Positions 31,957 through 42,130 of a DNA stretch of 64,000 bases are shown piece after piece; position 1 is the first letter of the stretch; the number at the start of each line of letters is the position of its first letter. Position numbers and translations under genes: made by a program. The notes beneath the pieces were generated by a model. It saw nothing but the letters and a program-made list of their open reading frames with translations. It was not told the DNA's origin and searched no databases. The stretch covers positions 1 through 64,000 of the forward strand of contig JAEWFF010000018.1 of assembly GCA_023388965.1 (NCBI GenBank), given 5' to 3'. The DNA comes from Pseudomonadota bacterium (GTDB taxonomy: Bacteria; Pseudomonadota; Alphaproteobacteria; Rhizobiales; Methylopilaceae).

Positions 31957-33017
31957 CCGGACCTCCGCGACAGGACCAGCGCCAGAAACAGCGGAATGCC
32001 GATCAGGGCCGTCACCATGCCGATGGGCAGAAGAAGACCCGGCACGATGTTCTTGGACGCGATGGAGGCGAGCGACAGGATCAGCGCGCCGGCCAGCGCG
32101 CTGCCCGGCAGATAGAAGCGGTGATCCTCGCCGAGCGCCATGCGGGCAATATGCGGGCCGACAAGGCCGATAAATCCTATCGTGCCGACAAAGGCGACGG
32201 CGGCCGCGGCAAGAACCGATACGCGCAGAAGCGAGATCATCCGCAGCCGCTCGACGCGGATGCCGAAACTGCGCGCCTGGTCCTCGCCGCCGCGCAAGGT
32301 CGTCATCGTCCAGGCCGAGCGCATGGACAAAGGCAGCATCACCGCGAGAACGGCGGCGACGACGGCGATCTCGTCCCAGCTCACGCGGGCGAGGCTGCCC
32401 ATGGTCCAGAACACGATCTGCTGGATCGTGTCGGCATCGGACAGATATTGCACGAGCCAGATCAGCGCCTCGCAGGCGAAATAGATCGCGATGCCGAACA
32501 GGATGATCGTGTGCGCGGCCGCGCCGTAAATGCGCGCCAGCGCCTGGATGAGCATGATCGAGCATGCCGCGAAGGCGAATGCCGCAAGCGGCACGGTGTA
32601 GGTTTCGCCGAGGCCGAAATCCAGATGAAAGGCGATGGCGAGCGAGGCGCCGAACGTCGCCGCAGCCGACACGCCGAGCGTGAAGGGGCTCGCCAGCGGA
32701 TTGTTGAGAACGGTCTGCATTTCCGCGCCGGCCAGGCCGAGCGATGCCCCGACAAGAAGCGCCATGACCGCGTAGGGCAGGCGGACATTCCACAAGATCA
32801 CATATTGGGCGCGGTCGAGCGATTGCGGGTCGAACAGGCCGCGCAGAATGTCGGAAACCGGGAAGGTAGACGGCCCGGTATGGACGTCCGCGATGAAGGC
32901 CGCGAGCAGAACAGCGGCAAAGCCGATGAGGGTCAGAACGCGCACGCGCACGAAGCGCGCATAAAGGCGCGCGAGCGCCGGACGTTCCTCACCCTTTATG
33001 CCGTCGGCCATGTTCAC
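31953..33017 (-). CDS. FecCD-type iron-siderophore ABC permease
   Basis: A 354-residue permease of the FecCD/BtuC group with about nine or ten spans. Signatures are LRLPY-like VRLPYAVMALLVGASLGLAGAEMQTVLNNPLASPF and GTIGFIGLVGPHIARMALGEDHR. A single permease gene means a homodimer. It overlaps the binding-protein gene by four bases and the ATPase gene by four. Confidence 0.94.
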   Translation of the reverse strand: MNMADGIKGEERPALARLYARFVRVRVLTLIGFAAVLLAAFIADVHTGPSTFPVSDILRGLFDPQSLDRAQYVILWNVRLPYAVMALLVGASLGLAGAEMQTVLNNPLASPFTLGVSAAATFGASLAIAFHLDFGLGETYTVPLAAFAFAACSIMLIQALARIYGAAAHTIILFGIAIYFACEALIWLVQYLSDADTIQQIVFWTMGSLARVSWDEIAVVAAVLAVMLPLSMRSAWTMTTLRGGEDQARSFGIRVERLRMISLLRVSVLAAAAVAFVGTIGFIGLVGPHIARMALGEDHRFYLPGSALAGALILSLASIASKNIVPGLLLPIGMVTALIGIPLFLALVLSRRSG

Positions 33018-34126
33018 CGCGCGGAAATCCAGTACGTGCCCTTAAGCGCGAACGGCTGGAAGCGGGCGTAAAGATCGCGGTGCAGGGCTTCCGGGTCGAG
33101 ATCGGCGAAAAGCTCGGGATGCAGCCATTTGGCAATGGCCTGAACCGCGACCACATTGAACGGCGAATTGTAGAAATGATGCCAGATCGCGTAGGCGCGT
33201 CCGTTCCTGACGGCATCGAGATCGGCAATGCCGGGGCGTTCGAGATTGCGGTTGAGGCTGGCGCGCGCAAGCTCGGGCGTCACATCGGCGCCGAGAGCGA
33301 TCCGCTGCGGCGCGCTGCTTTCCGTCGCCGTCGAGCCGATGGCGGTGCCGATATAGACATCGGGCGGGCTGGTCAGGAGGAATTCGAGGCTGACCGTGCC
33401 GGCATTACCGGGCACGATGTCGGAGGCGATATTGACGCCGCCGGCTTTGGTCACGAAATCGGCGATCATGCCGCGCGCCATGGTTTCGCAGCAGCCGGCC
33501 ATGAGGCCGACGCGGCTTTCCACGAATGTGCGCACAGGTTCAGGTTTCGCCTCGGCGAGCTTTGAGGTGACGCGGTCCATCTCCGCGTTCCATACCGACA
33601 GGAATTCCGCTGCTTCCTTTTCGTGGCCGAGCACCTGGCCGAGAAGCTCGACCGTTTTCGGTGTATTGCCGAGCGGGTCCTGCCGCAGATCGATGAACAC
33701 GACCGCAACACCGGCTTTTTCCAACGCGTCGATGACCTCGCGCGCCTTGGCGCCGGGGCCGTGGCCCTCGACGCCGAGAATGGCCACCTGCGGCTTCAGC
33801 GCGATGGCTTTTTCCAGGCTGAAACTGTCCGCCGAGGTCGCGCCGATTTTCGGAATATCGGCGATCTCCGGAAAGGCTTTCGCGAAGCGCCGATAGCTCG
33901 CGGGATCGAGCTTCTCGTAATCGCCCATCATGCCGGCGATGCGGCGCACGGGGTTTTCGCGGTCGAATATCGCAAGCAGCGGAATGTAACGGCCTTCGCC
34001 GAGAATGACGCGCTCGACCTTGTCGGGCACCGAAACCGTGCGGCCGGCAAGGTCCGTCACGTCCTTCGCGGAGGCAAGGGCCGGAAAGGCGAATGCCAGA
34101 GCGGCAAGCAGCGCGCGCAGTTTCAT
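33014..34126 (-). CDS. Iron-siderophore ABC transporter substrate-binding protein
   Basis: A 370-residue periplasmic binding protein with signal peptide (KLRALLAALAFAFPALASA), then VTDLAGRTVSVPDKVERVILGEGRYIP and a helical-backbone FepB/BtuF fold. Both lobes are complete. Its start at 34126 follows the esterase stop by 12 bases on the minus strand. Confidence 0.9.
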   Translation of the reverse strand: MKLRALLAALAFAFPALASAKDVTDLAGRTVSVPDKVERVILGEGRYIPLLAIFDRENPVRRIAGMMGDYEKLDPASYRRFAKAFPEIADIPKIGATSADSFSLEKAIALKPQVAILGVEGHGPGAKAREVIDALEKAGVAVVFIDLRQDPLGNTPKTVELLGQVLGHEKEAAEFLSVWNAEMDRVTSKLAEAKPEPVRTFVESRVGLMAGCCETMARGMIADFVTKAGGVNIASDIVPGNAGTVSLEFLLTSPPDVYIGTAIGSTATESSAPQRIALGADVTPELARASLNRNLERPGIADLDAVRNGRAYAIWHHFYNSPFNVVAVQAIAKWLHPELFADLDPEALHRDLYARFQPFALKGTYWISAR

Positions 34127-34137
34127 GAAGCCCTCGT

Positions 34138-35070
34138 TCAGTTGGTCCGGCTGGCGGCGAACGGCACCGCGCGCGAGATCAGCGCGGGAATGACCGATAT
34201 ATGGCCCTCGCCGGGAAATTCGCGATAGACGAGCCGCAATCCCTTGTCTTCGAGGCCGGTGAGGCGCTCGCGCATATCGCGCGTATTGTCGAGCATGCGG
34301 TTGTTGGCCACCCATGCGGCGCGCTTCTCTGCGTCCGGCGTTCCGGCGGGTGAAACCTGCTCGAGTTCGCCAACCGTCAGGAGAAGGTCCGCATTCACGG
34401 GCTCCTTTCCGATGCGGGCGATGAAGGCTTTTGCCTCCTCGTCGATATGCCGCTCCCCGTACCAGATGGATGGACTCCCGGCGACATAGGCGTCGAAGGC
34501 GTCGGGCCGGGTGAACAGCACATGCAGGGCGAACAGGCCGCCGAAGGAATGGCCGACAAGTGTTTCGCGTGCCGTGTCTATCTTCACTTCGCTGGCGATC
34601 AGAGGCTTGATCTCGTTTTCGATGAAAGCGAGGAATTCGTCCGCACCGCCCATTTTCGGCCAGGGCTTGCCATTCGGCCGCTCCGGCATCGGCTTTCCGC
34701 CCGTATCGGGTGTCAGGTCGAAGGCCCGGCGCTCGACGTCGAAAGGCCTGTCCGTCGGATAGCCGAGGCCGATGACGACCGCCGGCTCGACGGCCGATGA
34801 CGGCCCGCCCGTACGTATGCGCAGCGTATCGACCAGAGTGGCGAACATCGCGTTGGCGTCGGTCAGATAGATGACGGGATAACCTGCTTCCCGCGGCGGC
34901 ACCGACGGCTTTGCGATGAAGATACGGAAGGGCTCTCCCCCCGCCGCCGGCTGGATGTCGCGGAACTCGGTGCCCGGAATCGTGAACGGCTCTCCGAAGG
35001 CATACGGGGCCGGCGCGAACGCCAGCCCCGTGAAGACCATTGCTGTCAGTACGTTTCGTCGCAAGCCCAT
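34138..35070 (-). CDS. Alpha/beta hydrolase, IroE/Fes-like siderophore esterase
   Basis: A 310-residue secreted hydrolase with signal peptide (AMVFTGLAFAPAPYAFG). The nucleophile elbow is GHSFGG, the acid lies in the VNADLLLTVGELEQ region and the histidine in FPGEGHISV. The fold and VIYLTDANAMFATL, AYVAGSPSIWYG segments match the esterase-like group that cuts ester-linked siderophores such as enterobactin and salmochelin. The start overlaps the receptor stop by one base. Releasing iron or trimming the siderophore in the periplasm is the likely job. Confidence 0.85.
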   Translation of the reverse strand: MGLRRNVLTAMVFTGLAFAPAPYAFGEPFTIPGTEFRDIQPAAGGEPFRIFIAKPSVPPREAGYPVIYLTDANAMFATLVDTLRIRTGGPSSAVEPAVVIGLGYPTDRPFDVERRAFDLTPDTGGKPMPERPNGKPWPKMGGADEFLAFIENEIKPLIASEVKIDTARETLVGHSFGGLFALHVLFTRPDAFDAYVAGSPSIWYGERHIDEEAKAFIARIGKEPVNADLLLTVGELEQVSPAGTPDAEKRAAWVANNRMLDNTRDMRERLTGLEDKGLRLVYREFPGEGHISVIPALISRAVPFAASRTN

Positions 35071-37241
35071 CAGAACGTCGCTTTCACCGACAGGTTGACC
35101 GCGCGCGGCTCGCCGTAGAAGTTGAAGAGTTGGTGCGAGCCGACACGCTCGTAATATTTCTCGTCGAACAGGTTCGTCACGGTCAGCGCGGCGCTCAGAT
35201 TCTCGTTGATCTTGTATCCAACCTGCGCGTCCACGACGACATAGGCGTCCTGATCGAGGCGGGCACCGCCTGATGCAACGTAGAAGGAACTGACTGCTTT
35301 CAGGCCACCGGCGATGTGCCAGCCTTCGAGGCGCGGCTCCTGGAAGGTGTACTTTGTCCACAAATTGAAGACATGTTCAGGCCAATAGGTCAGAAACACA
35401 TCGGCGTTAGAAGGATGACGCGTGTATTCCGTATTGAGATTGGCATAGGAGGCATGAACATCCCAGCCCTCTGCGATCTCGCCGCCGATCTCAGCCTCGA
35501 AGCCGGTGGTTCTGACATCAGCCGGGTTCACGACGGGCGGGCTGATGCCCGGTACGCCAATCGCGCGATTATTATCGTTAAGTTGGAATACTGCCAGCGA
35601 GGCATTGACGGCGCCACCGAACAGGCTGGCCTTGATGCCGGCTTCGATCTGATCACCATGTCGCGGACCGATTAGGCCCCCGCCAACCTGCAGAGTGCCG
35701 GTTTGCTGCTGGAAGGTTTCAGCATAACTCGCATAGACCGATATTTCATTTGTGACGTCATAAATCGCAGCTGCATAAGGGACGAATTCCGTCTCGTCAT
35801 AGGCACTGTTTCCGTTCGTTCCCTCGAACCAGCCAAGACGCCCGCCCAGAACCACGGTCAGCGGCTCGACCGGTTTCAACCTTAGCTGGCTGTAAATACC
35901 AGCTTGCGTGGTTTCTGTTGTTGAGGGGTTACCCCAATTGAATGTCGGGACCGGCCAGTTGGAATCGAGGTTGTTGAGGTCCACCACGGGAGCACCGCCC
36001 GGCCAAGTCGGGGCTCCGTTCGAGCGTATGGTCTCGCTGTAGTCGCGGAAGTCCACACCGATCAGGAAATTGTGCTCCAGCCCCCAGGCCTCGAACGGCG
36101 TGCTCAGATGCACATCGCCGGACAGGCTCTCGCCTTCGTATTCGCGCGCAAGAAAGCCAATGCCGCTGAGGACGCCGGTTGTCGAATCGTAGGTGCCTTG
36201 ATTGTAGCCATACATCATGTTCGCATCACGCTCGCTGTAGCGGATGCCGGCCTTGATGTGCCCGCCATTGTCGAGCCGGTGCTCGAGTTCGGCGAGATAA
36301 TCGGTCGTCGCATTGTCGAACGTGTTCCAGTCCGCGCCGACAAAGGTTGAGCGCGGCACGTCCATCAGCCAGTAATTTGACCCATCAGTGAACGAGGCAA
36401 GGCCGTTGAACGGAACGCCCTCGCGTTCCTGATGCCAGGCTGCGATGGACAAAGTGGTTGCATCGGTGATGTCGAATTCGAGAGTGCCGTAGCCGACCCA
36501 GACCTGGTTCTCGTTGATGTCAACGAAGCTCTCGCGGTCCTGGAACGCGCCGGCGATACGGCCGCGCACTGTGCCGGCTTCGTTCAGCGCGCCGGAGGCA
36601 TCGACTTCGGTGCGCAGGTTCGACCAGCTTCCGACGGAGCCGATCACCGAGCCTTGCCATTCATCCGTCGCGCGCTTGCGGGCGAGGTTGACCGAGCCGC
36701 CCGGTTCGCCATTGCCGGAATAGAGCGCAGCCGGGCCGCGCAGAACCTCGATGCGGTCGAAGATCGCGAGATCGGGCTGCGTGCCGTAGATGCTCGACAT
36801 CGGCGCCGGCAATCCGTCGACGCTGAACTGGTCGAACTCGAATCCGCGCGAGAAGATGGACGAGCGGCCGGGATCGTTGCGCAGAACGAGAAGGCCCGGC
36901 GTGCGCCGCGCGGCATCCTCGAGCTGCGTGAAGTTCTGGTCCTCGATGCGCTGGCGCGTGATCACGCTGACCGATTGGGGAATCTGGCGCAGCGGAACGG
37001 CGCCCTTGCCGCCGATCGTGGCCTTGCCGGTCGTGTAGCTCTGCGTCTTTTCCGTGCGCGCCGGATCGCGCACGGTCTGCCCGTTCTCCAGTCCGTCCTC
37101 GCCGGCCTGGCCTTCGACGGTGATCTGCTCAAGCTCGACCTGCGGCGCCTGCTGCGCATGGGCCGCGGTCGCGGCGCTCATCGCGCTGGCCAGCAGGAAA
37201 ATCCTGAACGCATGAATGTTGGTCTTGCGCGCAATGCACAT
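35070..37241 (-). CDS. TonB-dependent siderophore receptor
   Basis: A 723-residue outer-membrane receptor of the FhuE/FoxA/FpvA group. It has a signal peptide (FRIFLLASAMSAATAAHAQQ), a plug domain (IPQSVSVITRQRIEDQN, IEVLRGPAALYSGNGEPGGSVNL) and a 22-strand barrel ending in YERVGSHQLFNFYGEPRAVNLSVKATF with terminal aromatic F. The start at 37241 has GGGGA ahead; another ATG 30 bases upstream is possible. It is the first gene of a six-gene operon and is divergent from the AraC regulator. Confidence 0.93.
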   Translation of the reverse strand: MCIARKTNIHAFRIFLLASAMSAATAAHAQQAPQVELEQITVEGQAGEDGLENGQTVRDPARTEKTQSYTTGKATIGGKGAVPLRQIPQSVSVITRQRIEDQNFTQLEDAARRTPGLLVLRNDPGRSSIFSRGFEFDQFSVDGLPAPMSSIYGTQPDLAIFDRIEVLRGPAALYSGNGEPGGSVNLARKRATDEWQGSVIGSVGSWSNLRTEVDASGALNEAGTVRGRIAGAFQDRESFVDINENQVWVGYGTLEFDITDATTLSIAAWHQEREGVPFNGLASFTDGSNYWLMDVPRSTFVGADWNTFDNATTDYLAELEHRLDNGGHIKAGIRYSERDANMMYGYNQGTYDSTTGVLSGIGFLAREYEGESLSGDVHLSTPFEAWGLEHNFLIGVDFRDYSETIRSNGAPTWPGGAPVVDLNNLDSNWPVPTFNWGNPSTTETTQAGIYSQLRLKPVEPLTVVLGGRLGWFEGTNGNSAYDETEFVPYAAAIYDVTNEISVYASYAETFQQQTGTLQVGGGLIGPRHGDQIEAGIKASLFGGAVNASLAVFQLNDNNRAIGVPGISPPVVNPADVRTTGFEAEIGGEIAEGWDVHASYANLNTEYTRHPSNADVFLTYWPEHVFNLWTKYTFQEPRLEGWHIAGGLKAVSSFYVASGGARLDQDAYVVVDAQVGYKINENLSAALTVTNLFDEKYYERVGSHQLFNFYGEPRAVNLSVKATF

Positions 37242-37451
37242 ATCGGTCCCCACCCAGTTCCATATCCGCATCCGGACCTAGACCGGAACCCGACTTTATG
37301 CCTCTGCGCACCAGCACAATTCCTTTGCCGCAGATGCAATCCGAAGAAAATGCCGCGAGGCTGTGAGAATTTGTCAACACATGGCCTGCGTCATCTTGGT
37401 CGAACGTCTAACAACCTGGAATTATTACAAATCAATGCTGGAGCCATACCG

Positions 37452-37480
37452 TTGACAACGCGCCCCGAGGCTCGTCTCTA
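37452..37480 (+). promoter_or_regulatory. Possible promoter of the AraC-family regulator
   Basis: A perfect TTGACA at 37452-37457 is followed 17 bases later by TCTCTA, a weak -10. It is correctly oriented for the AraC gene at 37517. The remaining intergenic sequence to the receptor gene is AT-rich around 37420-37440, where an iron-responsive operator would be expected, but I see no clear Fur, RirA or Irr box. Confidence 0.4.
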
Positions 37481-37516
37481 GGCAGTGAACCTGTTGTTCT
37501 TGCTAGAGCAATTCCA

Positions 37517-38500
37517 ATGAGTGCCGTTGCGGGCAAGCCTGTCACCGAAAGCTATATCAGCGATCTCTCGCGGGTCGTCGGTACGGGTGTGCGCTTCATC
37601 GATCCGGCCCCGTCGCGCAACGGTGCGCTGCTCGAGGGCGATTACCGGCTGACATTGCTGCGGCCGGGAATGTATGTGCATGCCAGCGACACATGGCAGC
37701 AGAGCGATGTGAATTCGGAATTCGTCAAGGGCAGCGGCCTCAGCTGCTATCTGTTTCTCGACGGCGATGTCGATTTTTCGATCGGCGGGCGTCCCTTCCG
37801 GCTCGGGCGCCATGGCTCGGACATGGAGGCCGTTCTTGTTGCCAGCACGCGGCCGGAAATCTGCCGCCGGCGTTCCGCGAGGGGCGCGCATATCCGAAAG
37901 GTGGCGGTTTCGATCAGCGATGAATGGCTCGAAACCTGCTGCGGAGGCGAGCTTGTCGAAAATCGCGCGCTGCTGGAGTTCGCCGGCAATCATCTTGCCG
38001 AGCGGCGCTGGAAGCCGTCCATACGCCTTGTGAGCGCGGCCGAGCAGATTCTTCATCCGCCGGAATATGCGCCGGCGCTTCAGGCGCTCTATCTGGAAAG
38101 CCGGGCGCTGGAGATTCTTACCGAGGCGCTTCTGGCCGTCTCGGCGGAAACCGCTCCCGCGCCGGGCGGCGGCGATGCCGGGGCCCAGATGCGCCTGCGT
38201 CATGTCTGTGCATTTCTGGACGCTCACTTCGACGAGCAATTGTCGCTGGGTGAGATCGCGCAGGAGGCCGGCGTCAGCCCGACCACGCTGCAGCGTCTGT
38301 TCCAGGCGGCGCATGGAATGAGCGTGTTCGACTATCTGCGCGCCCGCAAGCTCGAACGCGCGCGGCAGGCACTGGAGCGGGACGGCGTCAGCGTGACGGA
38401 GGCCGCCTTCATCGCCGGTTATTCGAGCCCATCGAATTTCGCGACCGCGTTCAAGCGCCGCTTCGGCATGTCGCCGAAGAATGTCCGCGCACGGCTTTGA
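37517..38500 (+). CDS. AraC-family regulator, PchR/siderophore-responsive type
   Basis: A 327-residue regulator with two helix-turn-helix motifs in the last 100 residues (LSLGEIAQEAGVSPTTLQRLF and VSVTEAAFIAGYSSPSNFATAFKRRFGMSP). The N-terminal half resembles PchR-like sensors of ferric siderophores (LEGDYRLTLLRPGMYVHASD). Divergent position next to the receptor gene suggests activation of the iron operon when the siderophore is present. Confidence 0.88.
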   Translation: MSAVAGKPVTESYISDLSRVVGTGVRFIDPAPSRNGALLEGDYRLTLLRPGMYVHASDTWQQSDVNSEFVKGSGLSCYLFLDGDVDFSIGGRPFRLGRHGSDMEAVLVASTRPEICRRRSARGAHIRKVAVSISDEWLETCCGGELVENRALLEFAGNHLAERRWKPSIRLVSAAEQILHPPEYAPALQALYLESRALEILTEALLAVSAETAPAPGGGDAGAQMRLRHVCAFLDAHFDEQLSLGEIAQEAGVSPTTLQRLFQAAHGMSVFDYLRARKLERARQALERDGVSVTEAAFIAGYSSPSNFATAFKRRFGMSPKNVRARL

Positions 38501-39123
38501 TCCGGGGCGTCCTCACCCGGCATTGAACACGTTCTCCGGCGCCGGTATTTCGTACGGACATAAAATCCGGCTTAAACTCCGTCCGACGTCCGCCCCGAAC
38601 TCGCGGGATCGCCGCTTCGCAAATCCGCATTTCCCGATGCTGTGAAAATCCAAAATCGCGCTGCGTTGAGTACGCTTGCGAACAAAACGACACGCGAGCG
38701 CGCCGGCGATGAAGAGCCTCGGCCCAGCGTGATCGCCGGAAAGTACTAGAATTCAGGCGCTTACAGACATATGTAGTTACATATAATGAAGGTGGAATTT
38801 TCTGGGCATAAAATTGCTGTCAACCCCTAGACTTGAGTTTCTTGAGAAGTACGATGCCGCTTGCGTGAAGGTTCGTACTTTGAGTTCACGCACTCCGGGG
38901 GCAAGACAACATCTGCTCGGCAGATATTCCGGCCACGGCCATTGTCTTCTCCACCATTCATCCGGAGCCTCTTCGGGGTTCTGTGCTCGCGCCAAAAAGC
39001 CGGCTTCTGCCGGCGCTCCCAACAGGGCCGGGCGACACGACAACGACGTATGCGTGGCATGCCGGCGAAGCAGATCCCTGCTTCGCGGACAGGTTTCCAT
39101 TGTGCATACGAAAGGAGACGAAT
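38501..39123. other. Long leader/intergenic region before the betaine synthesis genes
   Basis: No protein gene is supported in these 623 bases. The part nearest the methyltransferase gene carries structure: TGCGTGAA at 38862-38869 pairs with TTCACGCA at 38885-38892 around 15 bases, and GCCGGC-TTCT-GCCGGC forms a hairpin at 38999-39014. Read on the minus strand the second hairpin is followed by TTTTT and would be a rho-independent terminator. A lower-GC stretch near 38760-38810 is the likely promoter region. It could be a regulated leader; no known riboswitch class is recognised. Confidence 0.5.
38994..39014 (-). terminator. Minus-strand hairpin with T-run
   Basis: On the minus strand GCCGGCAGAAGCCGGC is followed at once by TTTTT. 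It has textbook form, but no minus-strand gene lies upstream of it, so it may instead stop antisense transcription into the AraC region, or the hairpin may act in the plus-strand leader. Confidence 0.45.
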
Positions 39124-40815
39124 GTGTCCGACACCGCTCTCGAGGCGGCCGTGAACGGCCGCAATGAGGAACTCACCGCCCGTCACCAGCTTTATGGCGA
39201 CGATCCGCTCAGCGTGCGCGAGACCGGCCACTACCGCGCCGAATATGTAAAAAGCTTCGTCGAGAAGTGGGACGAACTGATCGACTGGGACGCGCGAGCG
39301 AAAAGCGAAGGCAAATTCTTCATCGACGTGCTGAAATCGCGCGGCAAGCACAAGGTGCTCGATGTCGCCAGCGGAACCGGGTTCCACTCGGTCCGGCTGA
39401 CCGAAGCAGGCTTCGATGTCACGAGCGTCGACGGCAATGCGGCGATGCTGGCTCAGGCCTTCGAGAACGGCAAGAAGCGGGGGCTGATCCTCAAATCCGT
39501 ACAGGCGGACTGGCGCTGGCTCAACCGCTCGATCCAGGGCAAATATGACGCGATCATCTGCCTCGGCAATTCGTTCACCCATCTGTTCAACGAGCACGAC
39601 CGCCGCCGGGCGCTGGCCGAATTCTATGCCGCGTTGAAATACAACGGCATTCTCATCATCGACCAGCGTAATTACGACGCCATTCTGGATCAGGGCTTCA
39701 AGAGCAAACACAAATTCTATTATTGCGGGGACAGGGTGTCCGCCGAGCCGGAATATGTCGATGACGGGCTTGCGCGATTCAAATACACGTTTCCCGACGG
39801 CAGCAAATACACGCTGAACATGTTTCCGTTGCGCAAGAACTATATGCGCGGGCTCCTGCGCGATGCCGGTTTCCAGGAAGTGCGCACCTATGGCGACTTT
39901 CAGGAGACGTTTCAGGACAGCGAGCCGGATTACCTCATCCATGTCGCCGAGAAGGTTGCATCCGACGGCGATGGCGAGCGCGATCCGCAAGCGCGCGAGG
40001 CCGAGGCGGTAGCCGAAACCTATTACGACAGCATGGATGCCGACGCCTTCTATTTCAACATCTGGGGCGGCGAGGACATCCATATCGGTCTTTACGACCA
40101 GACGCAGGACATCAAGCAGGCCAGCCGCCGGACGGTCGAGGCGTTGGCCGCGCGCCTGAAGGACGGCTTCGAAGGCAAGCCTGCGGTGCTCGACATCGGC
40201 GCCGGCTATGGCGGCGGCGCTCGCTATCTCGCCAAGACATATGGCTGGCCGGTGCGCTGTCTCAACATCAGCGAGACGCAGAACGAGAAGAACAGGGCGC
40301 TCACCCGCGAGCAGGGTCTCGACGGGCTCGTGAGCGTCGCGCACGGATCGTTCGAGGCGATACCCGAAGCGGATGAGAGCTTCGATGTCGTATGGTCGCA
40401 GGACGCGATCCTGCACAGCAGCAACCGCGAACGGGTTCTGCGCGAGGCGTTCCGCGTGCTGAAGCCCGGCGGGCATCTGATTTTCACCGATCCGATGCAG
40501 GCGGACGATTGCCCGCCCGACGTATTGCAGCCGGTTTACGACCGCCTTCACCTGACGAGCCTCGGTTCGTTCGCACAATACCGCGAAATGGCGGAGAAGA
40601 TCGGCTTTGCGACGGAGGGCACGCTCGATCTGACGCCCAATCTGCGTACGCATTATGCGCGGGTCGGCGAAACGCTCCGCGCGCGGCGCGAGGAACTTCG
40701 CGGCGTTGTCAGCGATGCCTATATCGAGCGCATGCTCGCGGGCCTCGACAATTGGGTCAGGGCCGCAGACAGCGGCCATCTCGCCTGGGGTATTCTGCAT
40801 TTCCGCAAGCCCTGA
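39124..40815 (+). CDS. Bifunctional glycine/sarcosine and sarcosine/dimethylglycine N-methyltransferase (GSMT-SDMT fusion)
   Basis: A 563-residue fusion that methylates glycine three times to glycine betaine, a compatible solute. Residues about 1-280 are GSMT-like ([40 protein letters not shown]). Residues about 290-563 are SDMT-like ([35 protein letters not shown]). Each has its own SAM motif I. The two activities are separate proteins in Ectothiorhodospira and fused in Actinopolyspora. GTG at 39124 has AAGGAG six to seven bases ahead. A metK gene follows 71 bases later to supply the SAM consumed. The long upstream leader may hold osmotic control. Confidence 0.9.
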   Translation: MSDTALEAAVNGRNEELTARHQLYGDDPLSVRETGHYRAEYVKSFVEKWDELIDWDARAKSEGKFFIDVLKSRGKHKVLDVASGTGFHSVRLTEAGFDVTSVDGNAAMLAQAFENGKKRGLILKSVQADWRWLNRSIQGKYDAIICLGNSFTHLFNEHDRRRALAEFYAALKYNGILIIDQRNYDAILDQGFKSKHKFYYCGDRVSAEPEYVDDGLARFKYTFPDGSKYTLNMFPLRKNYMRGLLRDAGFQEVRTYGDFQETFQDSEPDYLIHVAEKVASDGDGERDPQAREAEAVAETYYDSMDADAFYFNIWGGEDIHIGLYDQTQDIKQASRRTVEALAARLKDGFEGKPAVLDIGAGYGGGARYLAKTYGWPVRCLNISETQNEKNRALTREQGLDGLVSVAHGSFEAIPEADESFDVVWSQDAILHSSNRERVLREAFRVLKPGGHLIFTDPMQADDCPPDVLQPVYDRLHLTSLGSFAQYREMAEKIGFATEGTLDLTPNLRTHYARVGETLRARREELRGVVSDAYIERMLAGLDNWVRAADSGHLAWGILHFRKP

Positions 40816-40886
40816 ATCGCGCCTGGTGCGGCGTTCCGTACGCGGTTCGCCGTCCGGCTCCATTCCGAAAAACCGAAAGCGAATCC

Positions 40887-42083
40887 ATGCAACAGAAAGA
40901 CTGGCTGTTCACGAGCGAATCCGTGTCCGAAGGACATCCCGACAAAGTGTGCGACCGCATTTCCGACGAGGTCGTGGATGCGTATCTCGCCGCCGATCCG
41001 GCCGCGCGCGTTGCCTGCGAAACCATGGCGACGACCAATTGCATTGTGATTGCCGGCGAGGTGCGCGGGCCGCAGAGTGTCGGCCGCGAGATCGAGGCGC
41101 TGGCCCGCAAGGCGGTGCGCGACATCGGCTACGAGCAGGATGGCTTCCACTGGCAGAACAGCGAGGTCATCGTGAAGCTGCACGAGCAGTCGGCCGATAT
41201 TGCGGTCGGCGTCGATGCCGCCGGCAACAAGGACGAGGGCGCAGGCGATCAGGGCATCATGTTCGGTTATGCGTGCAGCGAGACCGATCAGTTCATGCCA
41301 GCGCCGATCATGCTGTCGCACCGGATTCTGCAGAGCATGGCCGAGACGCGCCATAGCGGCCGAACGCCGGGTTTCGGGCCGGATGCGAAAAGCCAGGTAA
41401 CGTTGCGCTACGAGAACGGATTTCCGGTGGCCGTCGATGCCGTCGTCGTGTCCACACAGCATGACGAGAAGCTGACGCAGGACGATGTGCGCGAGATCGT
41501 GCGTCCGCATGTCGAGGCCATTCTGCCCGATGGCTGGGCGTGTCCGGACGCGCGCCTGTTCGTCAATCCGACCGGCCGCTTCGTCATCGGCGGGCCGGAC
41601 GGGGATTGCGGGCTCACGGGCCGCAAGATCATCGTCGATACCTATGGCGGGGCCGCGCCGCATGGCGGCGGTGCGTTTTCCGGCAAGGACCCGTCGAAGG
41701 TCGACCGTTCGGCGGCCTATGCGGCGCGCTATCTCGCCAAGAACGTCGTTGCCGCCGGACTTGCGGACAAGTGCCTGATCCAGCTTGCCTATGCGATCGG
41801 CGTCGCCGATCCGGTGGCGATCTATGTGGATACATACGGCACCTCGAAGGTCGATACGGCGAAGATCGAGCCCTTGCTGCGCGAGCTCGTCGATCTTCGT
41901 CCGCGCGGCATTCGCGACCATCTGGGTCTCGACCGCCCGCTCTATGCGCGCACCTCGGCCTATGGCCATTTCGGGCGCAGTGCTGAGGCTGATGGCGGGT
42001 TTTCGTGGGAGCGTACGGACATTGCGCGCGATCTTGCCGCCGCCTTCGGCGCCCGCGCGCCGGCCGAGCCGGCATTGGTCTGA
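40887..42083 (+). CDS. metK: S-adenosylmethionine synthetase
   Basis: A 398-residue enzyme that makes SAM from methionine and [35 protein letters not shown] and the P-loop-like [19 protein letters not shown] are complete. Its place directly after the betaine methyltransferase suggests a pathway-dedicated copy: three SAM are spent per betaine. Whether the genome has another metK cannot be seen here. Confidence 0.96.
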   Translation: MQQKDWLFTSESVSEGHPDKVCDRISDEVVDAYLAADPAARVACETMATTNCIVIAGEVRGPQSVGREIEALARKAVRDIGYEQDGFHWQNSEVIVKLHEQSADIAVGVDAAGNKDEGAGDQGIMFGYACSETDQFMPAPIMLSHRILQSMAETRHSGRTPGFGPDAKSQVTLRYENGFPVAVDAVVVSTQHDEKLTQDDVREIVRPHVEAILPDGWACPDARLFVNPTGRFVIGGPDGDCGLTGRKIIVDTYGGAAPHGGGAFSGKDPSKVDRSAAYAARYLAKNVVAAGLADKCLIQLAYAIGVADPVAIYVDTYGTSKVDTAKIEPLLRELVDLRPRGIRDHLGLDRPLYARTSAYGHFGRSAEADGGFSWERTDIARDLAAAFGARAPAEPALV

Positions 42084-42092
42084 ATCGGGATC

Positions 42093-42128
42093 GATAAGAA
42101 AAGCGGGGTGCCGTCAGCGGCGCCCCGC
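42093..42128 (-). terminator. Bidirectional terminator between metK and the SurA-like gene
   Basis: GCGGGGTGCC pairs with GGCGCCCCGC (one G-U) around GTCAGC at 42103-42128. On the minus strand it is followed by TTTTCTTATC, so it is a good rho-independent terminator for the minus-strand gene, and it can also slow transcription from metK. Confidence 0.75.
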
Positions 42129-42130
42129 CG

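Noticed and set aside
38827..40863. A 678-codon minus-strand frame opposite the betaine methyltransferase
   Set aside because: Antisense shadow of a complete GSMT-SDMT gene with good ribosome site; no family resemblance.
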